In this document: in pieces, positions 54,961 to 64,000 of the stretch
How positions within the stretch are numbered: position 1 is the first letter of the stretch
Layout: the number at the start of each line of letters is the position of its first letter
NCBI RefSeq assembly: GCF_900566055.1
Contig: NZ_UPHQ01000006.1
Location: 62,001 to 126,000, forward strand
Source: Mycobacterium innocens
GTDB taxonomy: Bacteria; Actinomycetota; Actinomycetes; Mycobacteriales; Mycobacteriaceae
Reading direction: 5' to 3'
DNA length: 64,000 nucleotides
The notes under the pieces: generated by a model
Database searches by the model: none
What the model saw: the letters and a program-made list of their open reading frames with translations, nothing else
What the model was told of the DNA's origin: nothing
Program-made: the position numbers and the translations under genes

Positions 54961-54988
54961 GAATTAGGCACATCTGTCACACTGTCAA
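54961..54988 (-). promoter_or_regulatory. Putative lprO promoter
   Basis: The minus strand has TTGACA (54988-54983), a 16-base spacer and TAATTC (54966-54961), a SigA-like arrangement about 40 bases before the GTG. An outer GTCACA...TGTGAC dyad (54976-54981, 55004-55009) overlaps it and could bind a regulator. The -10 match is weak. Confidence 0.35.
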
Positions 54989-55027
54989 CTTATGTAACAG
55001 CGATGTGACGATTGCGCCGCACTCGAA

Positions 55028-56422
55028 TTACGTTTGCTCGCTTGGATTTTCGTTTGCGCTTAAGCCGTTGCCGGGGCCGGCGCCGGCGCGGTCTCGTTCC
55101 CGTGCCTGGTGCTGCGCTTGATGCTCCGCCGCAATGGCCATCTCGACTGCCCCGGGTATCCGGTGGAATCCCTTGCGGTCGTATAGGTGGGTGATGATGC
55201 CCCCCAACAGCAGGCCGATGACCAGACCGATGGATGTCATCGCCAAGGCGTGGGACAGACCGGCGTCGGGGTGACCGTCGAGGTAGAGCAGCGACCTTAC
55301 CCCCAGGAACACTTGGTGCATCGGCTCGAATGTGGCCAGCCAGCGGAAGAACGGCGGCACTGCCTCGAGGGGAACCGTGGCGCCGGCCGACGGTAACCCG
55401 AAAATGACGAAGATCAACATGCTCACCAGTAAGCCCATCGATCCCAGCACCGCGATCAACGAGCTGGACGTGACGCCTACCGCGATGATCGCGAACACTC
55501 CGTAGAGCCACAATTGCCAGCCGAGGGAAATGGGCATGCCCAGGCCATGGGCGATCGCCAGGTACACCGCCGAAGTGAGCAAGGCCAGCACCGTCATCAA
55601 TCCCCACCTGAGTAGCAGGGTGCGGAACCGCGAGATGCGGACCTGCTCACCGAAGCGATACACCGGGCCGAATTCGGCTGGTACGTAACCGAGCATCGAG
55701 TCCACCAGGGTGCTCACCACGATGCTGCCGGTAAATCCGGCCAGCAGCAGCAACAGCGCATAGTAGAAGGCCGACAGTCCATTACCGGTTCCGTTGGGCA
55801 GCGGGTTGTAGACCGTGGATTTGACGTCGATCGGATTGGTCAGCCCCAGCGCAGCGGCGCCGGCCAGCGGCGCGCCGCCGGTCTGCGCCGCAACGTCGGC
55901 GGTAAGGCGTTGCCCGACTTTGGAATTCACCACGGCCATCGCCTGGGTCAACGTCTGGGCGGCGATGCTCGAGCCCAGCGTGCCCGCTCGCGGATTGGTC
56001 GAGATGGTAATCGTGGGCCGGTCCGCGTGGGTCGGCTGCACGGCGCTCATCGCGTAATCACGCAGCGCCGAGGAAAAAGTCGGCGGAATGACCGCCGAAC
56101 CGTAGACCTCAGCCCGGTCCAGTAGCCGCTTGGCCTCGTCGTGGGAGACGACGCGCACGTCGTACTTGTTCTTGTCCAATCCGGCCTCCAGACCCTCGAC
56201 AATCTGCTTGCCGGTGGGCCCGGCGTCCTGGTTGACCACCGCAATGGGGAAGTGGCGCAGGTTGGTCGCCGGGTTCAGGATTCCACCCAGGTACAGGGCT
56301 GCCAGCGCCGACATGAGGGCCAGTGTGATGAGGATCGGTGCCGCCCAGAACCGCACGGTCCGAACCGACTTGATGCTGCGCCTGGGGTTCGGTGCGGCAT
56401 GACGCGGCTGCGATTGAGACAT
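55028..56422 (-). CDS. YhgE/Pip-like (DUF3533) membrane protein (Rv0180c-like)
   Basis: A 464-aa protein with an N-terminal helix (FWAAPILITLALMSALAALY), a periplasmic domain (LRHFPIAVVNQDAGPTGKQI then DRPTITISTNPRAG), and five or six C-terminal helices, the plan of YhgE/Pip and ABC-2-type permeases. Such proteins associate with ESX or lipid export; the role here is unknown. ATG at 56422. Basic C-terminal tail with HQAQHQARERDRAG. Confidence 0.88.
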   Translation of the reverse strand: MSQSQPRHAAPNPRRSIKSVRTVRFWAAPILITLALMSALAALYLGGILNPATNLRHFPIAVVNQDAGPTGKQIVEGLEAGLDKNKYDVRVVSHDEAKRLLDRAEVYGSAVIPPTFSSALRDYAMSAVQPTHADRPTITISTNPRAGTLGSSIAAQTLTQAMAVVNSKVGQRLTADVAAQTGGAPLAGAAALGLTNPIDVKSTVYNPLPNGTGNGLSAFYYALLLLLAGFTGSIVVSTLVDSMLGYVPAEFGPVYRFGEQVRISRFRTLLLRWGLMTVLALLTSAVYLAIAHGLGMPISLGWQLWLYGVFAIIAVGVTSSSLIAVLGSMGLLVSMLIFVIFGLPSAGATVPLEAVPPFFRWLATFEPMHQVFLGVRSLLYLDGHPDAGLSHALAMTSIGLVIGLLLGGIITHLYDRKGFHRIPGAVEMAIAAEHQAQHQARERDRAGAGPGNGLSANENPSEQT

Positions 56423-56469
56423 GTGGGCTCCTGTCTGTCGAGCCCACTCTATGTGGTGTCAGGGCGGGC

Positions 56470-57195
56470 TCAGGACCCCAGGTTTGCGTGCATCTCCCAC
56501 ACCAGGACTTCCGCGGGGCAGTCGGCGGTGAGCCGCCGCGCCCCGATGTCGGTGCAGCGGACCGCGTCCCCTTCGGCCAGTTCGCCGGCCCCGTCCAGGT
56601 CAATCCGGCCGTGGGCGACAAACAGATGCAGATAGGGCGCGGGGGGGACGTCGACCGTGTCGCCGGGGCGCAATCGCGCCGCGTGCAGGGCCGCGCTGCG
56701 GTTATGCAGCGTGATCGCGGCGTCGTGGCCGTTGATGCCCGAGGCGATGGTGACCAGACCGCCGGTCGACAGGTCATCGCCGATATCGTGCTGCTGGTAT
56801 CCCGGGTCAATGCCGGTCTGGTCGGGCGCTATCCACATTTGGACGAAATGCACTGGCTGCGTGGCTGACTCGTTCTTTTCCGAATGCAGGATTCCGCTGC
56901 CCGCCGACATGCGCTGGGCCAGACCGGGGTAGATCACGCCGTGGTTGCCCGTCGAATCCCGATGGGTCAGTTCACCTTCCAGCACCCACGTCACGATTTC
57001 CATATCGCGGTGCGGGTGGGTGTCGAATCCGGTCCCTGGTTGCACCACGTCGTCGTTGCTGACCAGCAGCAGCCCGTGGTGGGTGTTGTCCGGGTCGTAA
57101 TGGTCGCCGAACGAGAAGCAGTGTCGAGATGTCAGCCAGGAGGTCGTCGTGACGGCCCGCTCGGCCGCTCGCCGAATCTCCACTGTGGCAGGCAT
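56470..57195 (-). CDS. Pirin family protein (Rv0181c-like)
   Basis: A 241-aa pirin with metal ligands in FDTHPHRDMEIVTWVLEGEL (two His), then MSAGSGILHSEKN (His and Glu). It lacks the longer C-terminal cupin of the pirin at 3248 and belongs to the YhhW subgroup. An ATG at 57195 starts MPATVEIRRAAERAVTTTSW; a further 22 residues to 57261 look non-coding. It is the counterpart of the pirin that M. tuberculosis has at this position. Confidence 0.9.
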   Translation of the reverse strand: MPATVEIRRAAERAVTTTSWLTSRHCFSFGDHYDPDNTHHGLLLVSNDDVVQPGTGFDTHPHRDMEIVTWVLEGELTHRDSTGNHGVIYPGLAQRMSAGSGILHSEKNESATQPVHFVQMWIAPDQTGIDPGYQQHDIGDDLSTGGLVTIASGINGHDAAITLHNRSAALHAARLRPGDTVDVPPAPYLHLFVAHGRIDLDGAGELAEGDAVRCTDIGARRLTADCPAEVLVWEMHANLGS

Positions 57196-57500
57196 GATTT
57201 CCACAGTAGCGGCGTGGGCACGGGTGCGTGCTGCGGCGACCTCGGGTCCCGGCGGCGTCAAGGCGGCCGCGGCTGCACTGCCGTACCCTACCGCCTGCGC
57301 CGCGCATCATCGAATCTGGTTGTGCTCAGCCCTGATTCGACTATTGCACCGCGCCGGTATGGTCGCGAGCGTATGACGCCGGGCCGGCCGCTTCGGATGG
57401 GCGTGGGCAGCGTCGCCTAGCGGGGGCGCCGGATTTTCCGCTGATCACCGGGACGCGGTGAGCCGATGTCGAAGGCGCCCAAACAACAACAGCCCGGTCG
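57196..57500. other. Region between pirin and the sigG relic, no gene seen
   Basis: About 305 bases with no coding-like ORF on either strand. It should hold the pirin promoter (the pirin starts at 57195) and the 3' end of the sigG relic. No clear terminator hairpin is evident. Confidence 0.5.
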
Positions 57501-58480
57501 TCACAGCGAACTGGGCAGACCGAACTTCGGGAACAGTGAGCCGTCGAGGAAAGCCACCACGTGCGACACCCCGCCATCGACCATGTCCAGCACATGCAAC
57601 TGGAACGGCACGTGCCGCTGACCCGCGCGCAGGTACATGGCCGCCGCGGGCTGGCCGTTGGCCACCAACGGGATCATGCGCATATCGCCGGGCGATTCGG
57701 CGGGACATTGCTGGTGAATGAGCGTAATGATGTCCCGCGCGCCCTGATACCAGCCGACGTAGGGCGGCATCTCCCAGATCGCCTCGGCGGTGAACAGCTC
57801 CACCAGCCGGTCGATGTCGTAGGTCTCGAACGCGGCGATGTAGCGGGCCAGCAAGTCCTGGGCCTGCAGCGAATCCGGCGCGCTCAACCGGTCCTCGGCG
57901 CTGGGGCGCACGGTCTCCATTTGCGATCGGGCCCGCTGCAGCAGGCTGTTGACGGCGACGGTGGTGGTGCCTATCGCCTCGGCCACTTCGGCCGATTTCC
58001 ACTGCAGCACGTCGCGCAGCAACAGCACCCCCGCTGCCGGGGCGACAGATGCTGCAGCGCGGCCACAAACGCCAACCGGACCGATTCGCGCGACCCGACG
58101 ATGACCGACGGATCCGCCGGATCATCCGTCGCATCCGGCAGCGGCTCCAGCCAGGGCACCTCACGGCGCTCGACCAACTCCGCCGTCGGATCCGAGCTGG
58201 CCGTTCCCAGTCCGGTCGGCAACGGCCGGCGCCGCCGGCCTTTCAGTGCGCTCAGGCAGGTGTTGGTGGCGATCTGATGCAGCCAGGTCCGTATCGACGA
58301 CTTGCCTTCTAACCGGTCATACGCTTACCAGGCGCGCAGCAGCGTCTCCTGAACCAGATCCTCGGCGTCGCGTAACGATCCGGTCATCCGGTAGCAGTGC
58401 GCCAGCAGTTCGCGCCGGTAGGGTTCGGCACGGGCGGAGAAATCACCGCCGAGCTCATTGTCTTGTGCTAGCAGACCCAC
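57501..58480 (-). pseudogene. sigG: Alternative sigma factor SigG (ECF, SnoaL-like tail), broken
   Basis: From GTG 58480 the frame reads the region 2 start [20 protein letters not shown] then [11 protein letters not shown], then TAA (58327-58325) where M. tuberculosis has Lys (AAA to TAA is one change). The same frame continues AYDRLEGKSSIRTWLHQIAT and LSPRQRG; a G is then missing from the run at about 58030-58040 (GGGGG instead of GGGGGG), and region 4 (LLLRDVLQWKSAEVAEAIGT) and the SnoaL-like tail run on in the other frame to 57501. Two independent lesions make a functional factor improbable, though ORFs of 175 and 83 codons remain. Confidence 0.9.
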
Positions 58481-58507
58481 CCCGACGAGCCTACGCAGAG
58501 CCGCTGA

Positions 58508-59425
<918 letters not shown>

Positions 59426-59460
59426 ACCGAATTGTCGTACCGCTGCAGTAGTTTGGCGCC

Positions 59461-60210
59461 ATGACCGACGACAAGATGCTGGCCCGCATCGCCGCCCTGC
59501 TGCGTCAGGCCGAAGGCACCGACAATTCCCATGAAGCCGACGCGTTCATGGCCGCCGCGCAGCGGCTGGCCACGGCGGCGTCCATCGACCTCGCGGTGGC
59601 GCGGTCACATTCGGCCAATCGTTCGGCCGCGCAGGCGCCGACCCAGCGCACCATCACCATCGGAACGGTCGGCGCCCGCGGGCTGCGGACCTACGTCCAG
59701 CTGTTCGTGTTGATCGCCGCGGCCAACGATGTACGCTGCGACGTCGCATCGAATTCGACGTTCCTCTATGCCTACGGGTTCCCTGAGGACATCGACGCGA
59801 CCCTCGCCCTGTACGCCAGCCTGGTGGTGCAGATGGTCCGGGCTTCCGATGCCTACCTTGCCTCCGGGGCACACCGGCCCACGCCCACCATCACCGCCAG
59901 GCTCAACTTTCAGCTAGCCTTCGGTGCTCGAGTCGGTCAGCGCCTGGCCGAGGCCCGCGAGCAGGCCACCCGCGAGGTCACCGCGGACCGCGGCCGGGCA
60001 CCGGGCACCGCTATCGCGTTGCGGGACAAGGAGATCGAGTTGCACGACTACTATCGCGGCGCGTCTCGGGCGCGCGGCACCTGGCGGGCCCACCGGGCCT
60101 CGGCCGGATATTCCTCGGCGGCGCGCCGCGCGGGTGACCGGGCCGGGCGGCAGGCCCGGCTGGGCCAGAGCGCCGAGTTGCCCGGAACGCGAACAGCCCT
60201 GGACCGGTGA
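59461..60210 (+). CDS. DUF2786 protein (Rv0184-like)
   Basis: A 249-aa protein with the N-terminal DUF2786 helical motif: [20 protein letters not shown] then [20 protein letters not shown] (residues 5-45). The remainder is mixed helix and Arg/Ala-rich. No enzymatic motif is visible. GTG start of the next gene at 60207 overlaps its stop by 4 bp, so the two genes are an operon with bglS. Confidence 0.88.
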   Translation: MTDDKMLARIAALLRQAEGTDNSHEADAFMAAAQRLATAASIDLAVARSHSANRSAAQAPTQRTITIGTVGARGLRTYVQLFVLIAAANDVRCDVASNSTFLYAYGFPEDIDATLALYASLVVQMVRASDAYLASGAHRPTPTITARLNFQLAFGARVGQRLAEAREQATREVTADRGRAPGTAIALRDKEIELHDYYRGASRARGTWRAHRASAGYSSAARRAGDRAGRQARLGQSAELPGTRTALDR

Positions 60211-60767
60211 CCTGGGCGGATTCCTCGGGCCGCGACTCCCAGCGGGCCAGGGTTTATGCGGCCGAGGAGTTTGTCCGCACCCTGTTCGACCGTGCCGTCG
60301 AACACGGATCGCCCAGTGTGGACTTCTTCGGGACGCAGGTGACGCTGCCGCCCGAGGGACGGTTCGCCTCGGTGGCGTCGGTGCAGCGCTATGTCGACGA
60401 CGTGCTGGGCCTGCCGGCGGTGCGCCGGAACTGGCCGTCGGTGTCGCCGCTGCGGGTACGCGCCCGGCGGGCGGCCACCGCGGCGCACTACGAGAACCGG
60501 GACGGCGCCGGCATTATCGCCGTCCCGGACCGCGACACCGCCGCCTGGGCGATGCGCGAGTTGGTCGTGCTCCATGAAGTCGCACATCATTTGTGTCACG
60601 TGCCGCCGCCGCACGGGCCGCAGTTCGTGGCGACGATGTGTGAGCTGGCCGAGTTGGTGATGGGAGCCGAGGTTGGCCACATTCTGCGGGTTGTCTACGC
60701 GAAAGAGGGTGTGCGGTGGGCCCATCCGACCCCGACGCCCGGGCCCGCAAGATCGAGTCCCAGATGA
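60207..60767 (+). CDS. TIGR04338-type metallohydrolase-like protein (Rv0185-like)
   Basis: A 186-aa protein with a zinc-protease-like motif VVLHEVAHHLCHV (HExxH, residues about 127-139) and a downstream HGPQF that may supply the third ligand. TIGR04338 is a mycobacterial family of unknown function. GTG at 60207 overlaps the preceding stop. Its last 52 bases overlap the start of bglS. Confidence 0.85.
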   Translation: MTWADSSGRDSQRARVYAAEEFVRTLFDRAVEHGSPSVDFFGTQVTLPPEGRFASVASVQRYVDDVLGLPAVRRNWPSVSPLRVRARRAATAAHYENRDGAGIIAVPDRDTAAWAMRELVVLHEVAHHLCHVPPPHGPQFVATMCELAELVMGAEVGHILRVVYAKEGVRWAHPTPTPGPARSSPR

Positions 60768-62833
60768 CCGACGACGAACGCTTCTCGCTGCTTGTCGGGG
60801 TCATGGGAGCCGGGGACTGGTGGCCGCTGCGCGATGAGCGCATCCCGCCCAACGTTGCGATGAGCGCCGGCTATGTGCCCGGCATTCCGCGGCTGGGGGT
60901 TCCGGCGCTGCTGATGAGCGACGCCGGACTCGGTGTCACCAATCCCGGCTACCGCCCTGGCGATACGGCCACGGCGCTGCCCGCCGGGCTGGCGCTGGCC
61001 GCCGGCTTCGACCCCGCACTGGCCCGGGCCGCCGGCGAGGTGATCGGGAGCCAGGCCCGCAGCCGCGGGTTCAACGTCCAATTGGCCGGCGCCATCAACC
61101 TGGCCCGTGACCCGCGCAATGGTCGCAACTTCGAGTACCTCTCCGAAGACCCGCTGTTGAGCGCCGCCATGGCCGCGGAGCAGATCATCGGCATCCAGAA
61201 CCAGGGCGTCATCTCGACGACCAAGCATTACTCACTGAACTGCAACGAGACCAACCGGCACTGGCTGGACGCCGTCATCGAACCCGATGCGCACCGCGAA
61301 TCGGACTTGCTGGCCTTCGAGATTGCCGTCGAGCGTGCCGAGCCCGGCGCGGTGATGGCGGCATACAACAAGGTCAACGGCGACTACGCCGCCGCCAACG
61401 CTGTCCTGATCAACGATGTGCTGAAGGGTGCCTGGGGATACCGCGGCTGGGTGATGTCGGATTGGGGCGGGACACCGAGTTGGGAGTGCGCGCTTGCCGG
61501 CCTGGACCAGGAATGCGGCGCACAGATCGACGCCGTGCTGTGGGGGACCGAGGCATTCGGCGACCGACTGCGTGCCGCCTACTCCGAGGGCCTGCTGCCC
61601 AAAGAACGGTTGTCGGACATGGTTCGGCGAATCCTGCGTTCGATGTTCGCTGTCGGAATCGACCGGTGGGAACCCGTGCCCGCACCGGATATGCAGGCGC
61701 ACAACGCGATTGCCCTGCAGATCGCCCGGCAGGGCATCGTGCTGCTGCAGAACCGCGGGCTGCTGCCGGTGATTGCCGGTTCGGGCTTTCGCATCGCCGT
61801 TATCGGCGGCTACGCACAGGTCGGGGTGGCGGCCGGCTACGGCTCCAGCACCGTCGTACCGCCGGGCGGCTACGCGAGCGTGATCCCGATCGGCGGGTCC
61901 GGCCTGCAGGCCGGCTTACGCAATCTCTATCTGGTGCCACCCAGCCCGCTCGACGAACTGAGACGGCAATTCCCCGACGCACAGATCGAATTCGATCCCG
62001 GCGTCAGCGCGGCGGAGGCCGTGGCGGCGGCGCGCCGCGCCGACGTCGCGATCGTGTTCGCGATCCGATCCGAAGGGGAGGGCTTCGACAGCGCCGACCT
62101 GTCGCTGCCGTGGGGCCAGGACGCGGTGATCTCGGCGGTCGCCGCCGCCAATCCGAACATCGTCGTGGTGCTCGAGACCGGCAACCCGGTGGCCATGCCC
62201 TGGCGGGACCGCGTGAACGCCATCGTGCAAGCGTGGTATCCGGGCCAGGCGGGCGCCAAAGCCATCGCGGAAATCCTTGCCGGACAGGTGAATCCGTCGG
62301 GCCGGCTGCCGATCACATTTCCGGCCGATCTCGGCCAGACACCCCGCCCGGAGCTGCCCGATGCGGCGCCGGGGACACCGACCACCATCGACTACCACGA
62401 AGGCGCGGATGTCGGTTATCGCTGGTTCGCCCGGACCGGGCAGGCCCCGATGTTCGCCTTCGGTCACGGTTTGTCCTACACCAGCTTCGAGTATCGCGAC
62501 CTGGCGGTGACCGGCGGCGACACCGTGACCGTCAGTTTCAGTGTCGTCAACACCGGTGACCGCGGCGGGTCGGACATCCCGCAGCTGTATCTGACCGCCG
62601 TTCCCGACGCACAGCGGTTGCGCCTACTGGGTTTCCACCGAGTCGACCTGGACCCGGGCCAGGTCGTCCGGGTGAGTATCGCAGCGGACCCGCGGCTGCT
62701 GGCCGGCTATGACGGCCGGGCCGGGTGCTGGCGCATCACCGCGGGTCGCTACGCGGTCGCGGTGGGCGCTTCGGCGGCGGCGCTGACGCTGGCGGCCGAG
62801 GTCGAGCTGGCAAGTCGTGCGTTCGGGCGATGA
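60716..62833 (+). CDS. bglS: Beta-glucosidase, glycoside hydrolase family 3
   Basis: A 705-aa GH3 enzyme: the (beta/alpha)8 domain carries the nucleophile D249 in WVMSDWGGTPS and upstream TKHYSLNCNETNRHW; the alpha/beta sandwich is at about 340-560 (VAIVFAIRSEGEGFDSADLS), and the C-terminal fibronectin III-like domain ends the protein. No signal peptide, so cytosolic. GTG at 60716 within the Rv0185-like gene gives the usual GH3 start MGPSDPDARARKIESQMTDD; the overlap is large but the alternative ATG at 60764 would cut into the fold. Confidence 0.92.
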   Translation: MGPSDPDARARKIESQMTDDERFSLLVGVMGAGDWWPLRDERIPPNVAMSAGYVPGIPRLGVPALLMSDAGLGVTNPGYRPGDTATALPAGLALAAGFDPALARAAGEVIGSQARSRGFNVQLAGAINLARDPRNGRNFEYLSEDPLLSAAMAAEQIIGIQNQGVISTTKHYSLNCNETNRHWLDAVIEPDAHRESDLLAFEIAVERAEPGAVMAAYNKVNGDYAAANAVLINDVLKGAWGYRGWVMSDWGGTPSWECALAGLDQECGAQIDAVLWGTEAFGDRLRAAYSEGLLPKERLSDMVRRILRSMFAVGIDRWEPVPAPDMQAHNAIALQIARQGIVLLQNRGLLPVIAGSGFRIAVIGGYAQVGVAAGYGSSTVVPPGGYASVIPIGGSGLQAGLRNLYLVPPSPLDELRRQFPDAQIEFDPGVSAAEAVAAARRADVAIVFAIRSEGEGFDSADLSLPWGQDAVISAVAAANPNIVVVLETGNPVAMPWRDRVNAIVQAWYPGQAGAKAIAEILAGQVNPSGRLPITFPADLGQTPRPELPDAAPGTPTTIDYHEGADVGYRWFARTGQAPMFAFGHGLSYTSFEYRDLAVTGGDTVTVSFSVVNTGDRGGSDIPQLYLTAVPDAQRLRLLGFHRVDLDPGQVVRVSIAADPRLLAGYDGRAGCWRITAGRYAVAVGASAAALTLAAEVELASRAFGR

Positions 62834-62871
62834 GCGCGATGGTCCATCCGAACGCACGACCGGCTGCCCGC

Positions 62872-63018
62872 TTACTGGATCGGGACCAATTCGTCGCCGC
62901 AGGTGCAGCGGTAAGGCTCGCCAGCGCCGGAGCAGTGGCAGGGGACCTCGATGCGGACACGACAGCCGCAGCCCTCGTGGCCGCAGGTCAACTCGGTTCC
63001 AGCCTCATGGGTCGCCAT
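62872..63018 (-). CDS. mymT: Copper metallothionein MymT
   Basis: A 48-aa cysteine-rich protein: [20 protein letters not shown] then [20 protein letters not shown] and ELVPIQ. Seven cysteines (C12, C17, C19, C27, C29, C38, C40) in C-x4-C-x-C, C-x-C and C-x-C patterns match M. tuberculosis MymT, which binds Cu(I) and protects from copper. The ATG at 63018 has AAAGG nine bases upstream; a GTG at 63027 is in frame, but its Shine-Dalgarno is too close. It lies tail-to-tail with bglS (38 bases) and is divergent from the O-methyltransferase, with a RicR operator between them. Confidence 0.93.
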   Translation of the reverse strand: MATHEAGTELTCGHEGCGCRVRIEVPCHCSGAGEPYRCTCGDELVPIQ

Positions 63019-63080
63019 GAATATCACCTTTATTCGGATCGGGGGACTGCAGTCCCAAACGGATGACCACGATCACTCTA

Positions 63081-63095
63081 TACCCCATACGGGTA
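63081..63095. promoter_or_regulatory. RicR-type copper operator
   Basis: TACCCCATACGGGTA is TACCC-N5-GGGTA, the palindromic core recognised by the copper sensors RicR/CsoR in mycobacteria. It is about 60 bases upstream of the mymT start and 70 bases from the O-methyltransferase start. A TATAGA (minus strand, 63082-63077) overlaps one half and could be the mymT -10 box, so the operator would shield it when copper is low. Confidence 0.88.
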
Positions 63096-63167
63096 TCTGG
63101 TAACCATCCGGAACGGGTAATTTGATCGTGCCGAGCCGATGCGCGTGGACCGGACTAGCGTTTCGGT

Positions 63168-63824
63168 ATGGCCCAACCGACCCCGCACGACGTCGACGCC
63201 TTCCTGGACAGCACGCTGATCGGCGACGACCCGGTGTTGTCCGCGGCGCTGCAGGCCAGCGACGCCGCGGGGTTGCCTCGCATCGCCGTCTCCGCGCAGC
63301 AGGGCAAGTTCCTGTGCCTGCTGACCGGCGCCATGCAGGCGCGCCGCATCCTCGAGATCGGCACGCTGGGCGGTTTCAGCACCATCTGGCTGGCCCGCGG
63401 CGCGGGCCCATGGGGACGGGTGGTGACGCTGGAATATGAACCCAAACACGCCGCGGTGGCCCGCGCCAACCTGCAGCGGGCGGGTGTCGCCGATCGGGTG
63501 GAGGTGGTGGTCGGCGCGGCGCTGGACACCCTGCCGACGGTGACCGGCGCTCCGTTCGACCTGGTGTTCATCGACGCCGACAAAGAGAACAACGCCGCCT
63601 ACCTGCAATGGGCCGTCCGGCTCGCCCGGCCCGGCGCAGTGATCGTCGTAGACAACGTGATTCGCGACGGTCAGGTGCTGTCAGCGGAATCCGACGACGC
63701 CAGCGCGGTGGCGACACGCCAGACCCTGCAGTTGATGGGCCGGCACCCGCGTCTGGACACCGCGGCGATCCAGACGGTCGGGACGAAGGGCTGGGACGGA
63801 TTCGCCATCGCAGCCGTCCGCTAA
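63168..63824 (+). CDS. O-methyltransferase family 3 (Rv0187-like)
   Basis: A 218-aa SAM-dependent catechol/caffeoyl-CoA type O-methyltransferase: SAM motif ILEIGTLGGFSTIWLARG at about 63-80 and the metal-binding FIDADKENNAAYLQWAV (D and N for Mg2+), then IVVDNVIRDGQV. It probably methylates a catechol-type substrate. ATG at 63168. It is divergent from mymT; whether the copper operator also controls it cannot be told from the sequence. Confidence 0.93.
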   Translation: MAQPTPHDVDAFLDSTLIGDDPVLSAALQASDAAGLPRIAVSAQQGKFLCLLTGAMQARRILEIGTLGGFSTIWLARGAGPWGRVVTLEYEPKHAAVARANLQRAGVADRVEVVVGAALDTLPTVTGAPFDLVFIDADKENNAAYLQWAVRLARPGAVIVVDNVIRDGQVLSAESDDASAVATRQTLQLMGRHPRLDTAAIQTVGTKGWDGFAIAAVR

Positions 63825-63836
63825 CGCCGTCAGGAG

Positions 63837-64000
63837 CTATTCGGGAGTGAGGTCCCTGACCGCCTGCTCGGCCGAGGTGATCTCGCCGATACGCAGCGCG
63901 GTCTCACCGGCATACAGGGCTGCCCGCTCCACCCAGGAATCGGGCGTCCCCGCGACCGGCGGCAGCGGAGTGAACAGCGGACGGCCCGGCGACTGCAACC
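63837..64000 (-). CDS. C-terminal part of a nitronate-monooxygenase-like protein (partial)
   Basis: Only the last 54 codons are inside the window, ending with TAG at 63839-63837. The peptide LQSPGRPLFTPLPPVAGTPD then SWVERAALYAGETALRIGEI TSAEQAVRDLTPE resembles the C-terminus of nitronate monooxygenase/2-nitropropane dioxygenase-type flavoproteins (YAG-x-x-x-x-RI-x-x-I...AV-x-x-L). The assignment is weak; the rest lies beyond 64000. Twelve bases separate it from the convergent O-methyltransferase. Confidence 0.4.
   Translation of the reverse strand, partial: LQSPGRPLFTPLPPVAGTPDSWVERAALYAGETALRIGEITSAEQAVRDLTPE

Noticed and set aside
63801..64000. ilvD or Rv0188 homologue at the right edge
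   Set aside because: The visible 54 codons on the minus strand do not match a dihydroxyacid dehydratase C-terminus or a small membrane protein as I know them.

Overview
The window is a high-GC chromosome segment of a slow-growing Mycobacterium. The evidence is a gene order that follows, from my memory of M. tuberculosis, Rv0140 to Rv0187, PE proteins with PE-PPE serine-hydrolase domains, a complete mce1 locus, a copper metallothionein (mymT) and a MIRU-type tandem repeat. I cannot name the species from sequence alone. Both strands are densely coded, with many 4-bp stop/start overlaps. No tRNA, rRNA, CRISPR array or transposase gene was seen.

Layout. 1-3150: tail of a DUF427 gene, a SnoaL-like protein, an HhH glycosylase-like protein and a ClC chloride channel. 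3248-7755: pirin plus TetR, a SAM methyltransferase followed by a truncated second copy, and an MFS transporter. 7925-11348: aldehyde dehydrogenase, SDR and quinone oxidoreductase. 11345-27191: a PE/PE-PPE rich stretch (five intact genes, two relics) interleaved with the tyrosine/lipid phosphatase ptbB, fadE2, the proton-translocating transhydrogenase operon pntAa-pntAb-pntB, a 41-aa protein and a TetR gene. 27327-34963: an accessory lipid/acid-catabolism island (hydrolase, FAD oxidoreductase, TetR, TesB-like thioesterase, F420-type oxidoreductase, DUF427 protein, decayed CoA-transferase, hypothetical). 34987-37873: adhE1, a hotdog thioesterase, an SRPBCC protein and mce1R. 38021-53115: fadD5-yrbE1AB-mce1ABCDEF and four Mce-associated genes, a lipid-import operon. 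53140-64000: DUF1275 protein, lprO, a YhgE/Pip-like membrane protein, a second pirin, a broken sigG, monoacylglycerol lipase, DUF2786 protein, metallopeptidase-like protein, bglS, mymT, an O-methyltransferase and a partial gene.

Most notable signals. A 31-bp bipartite motif, CTTTACAAA-N10-AGTGTCACG(C/G)TG, occurs three times with identical spacing: at the start of a TetR gene, before the thioesterase/oxidoreductase pair, and before a hypothetical gene. It looks like the operator of an uncharacterised local regulon. A near-ideal RicR-type copper operator lies between mymT and the O-methyltransferase. A 20-codon arginine-rich leader ORF with a perfect Shine-Dalgarno is coupled to yrbE1A. A three-unit 54-bp MIRU sits at the mce1D/lprK junction and adds in-frame repeats and spare start codons to lprK. 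Six genes are visibly decayed (methyltransferase copy, two PE relics, a dihydrodipicolinate-reductase-like stub, a CaiB-type CoA-transferase and sigG), so the segment is under active turnover between conserved blocks.
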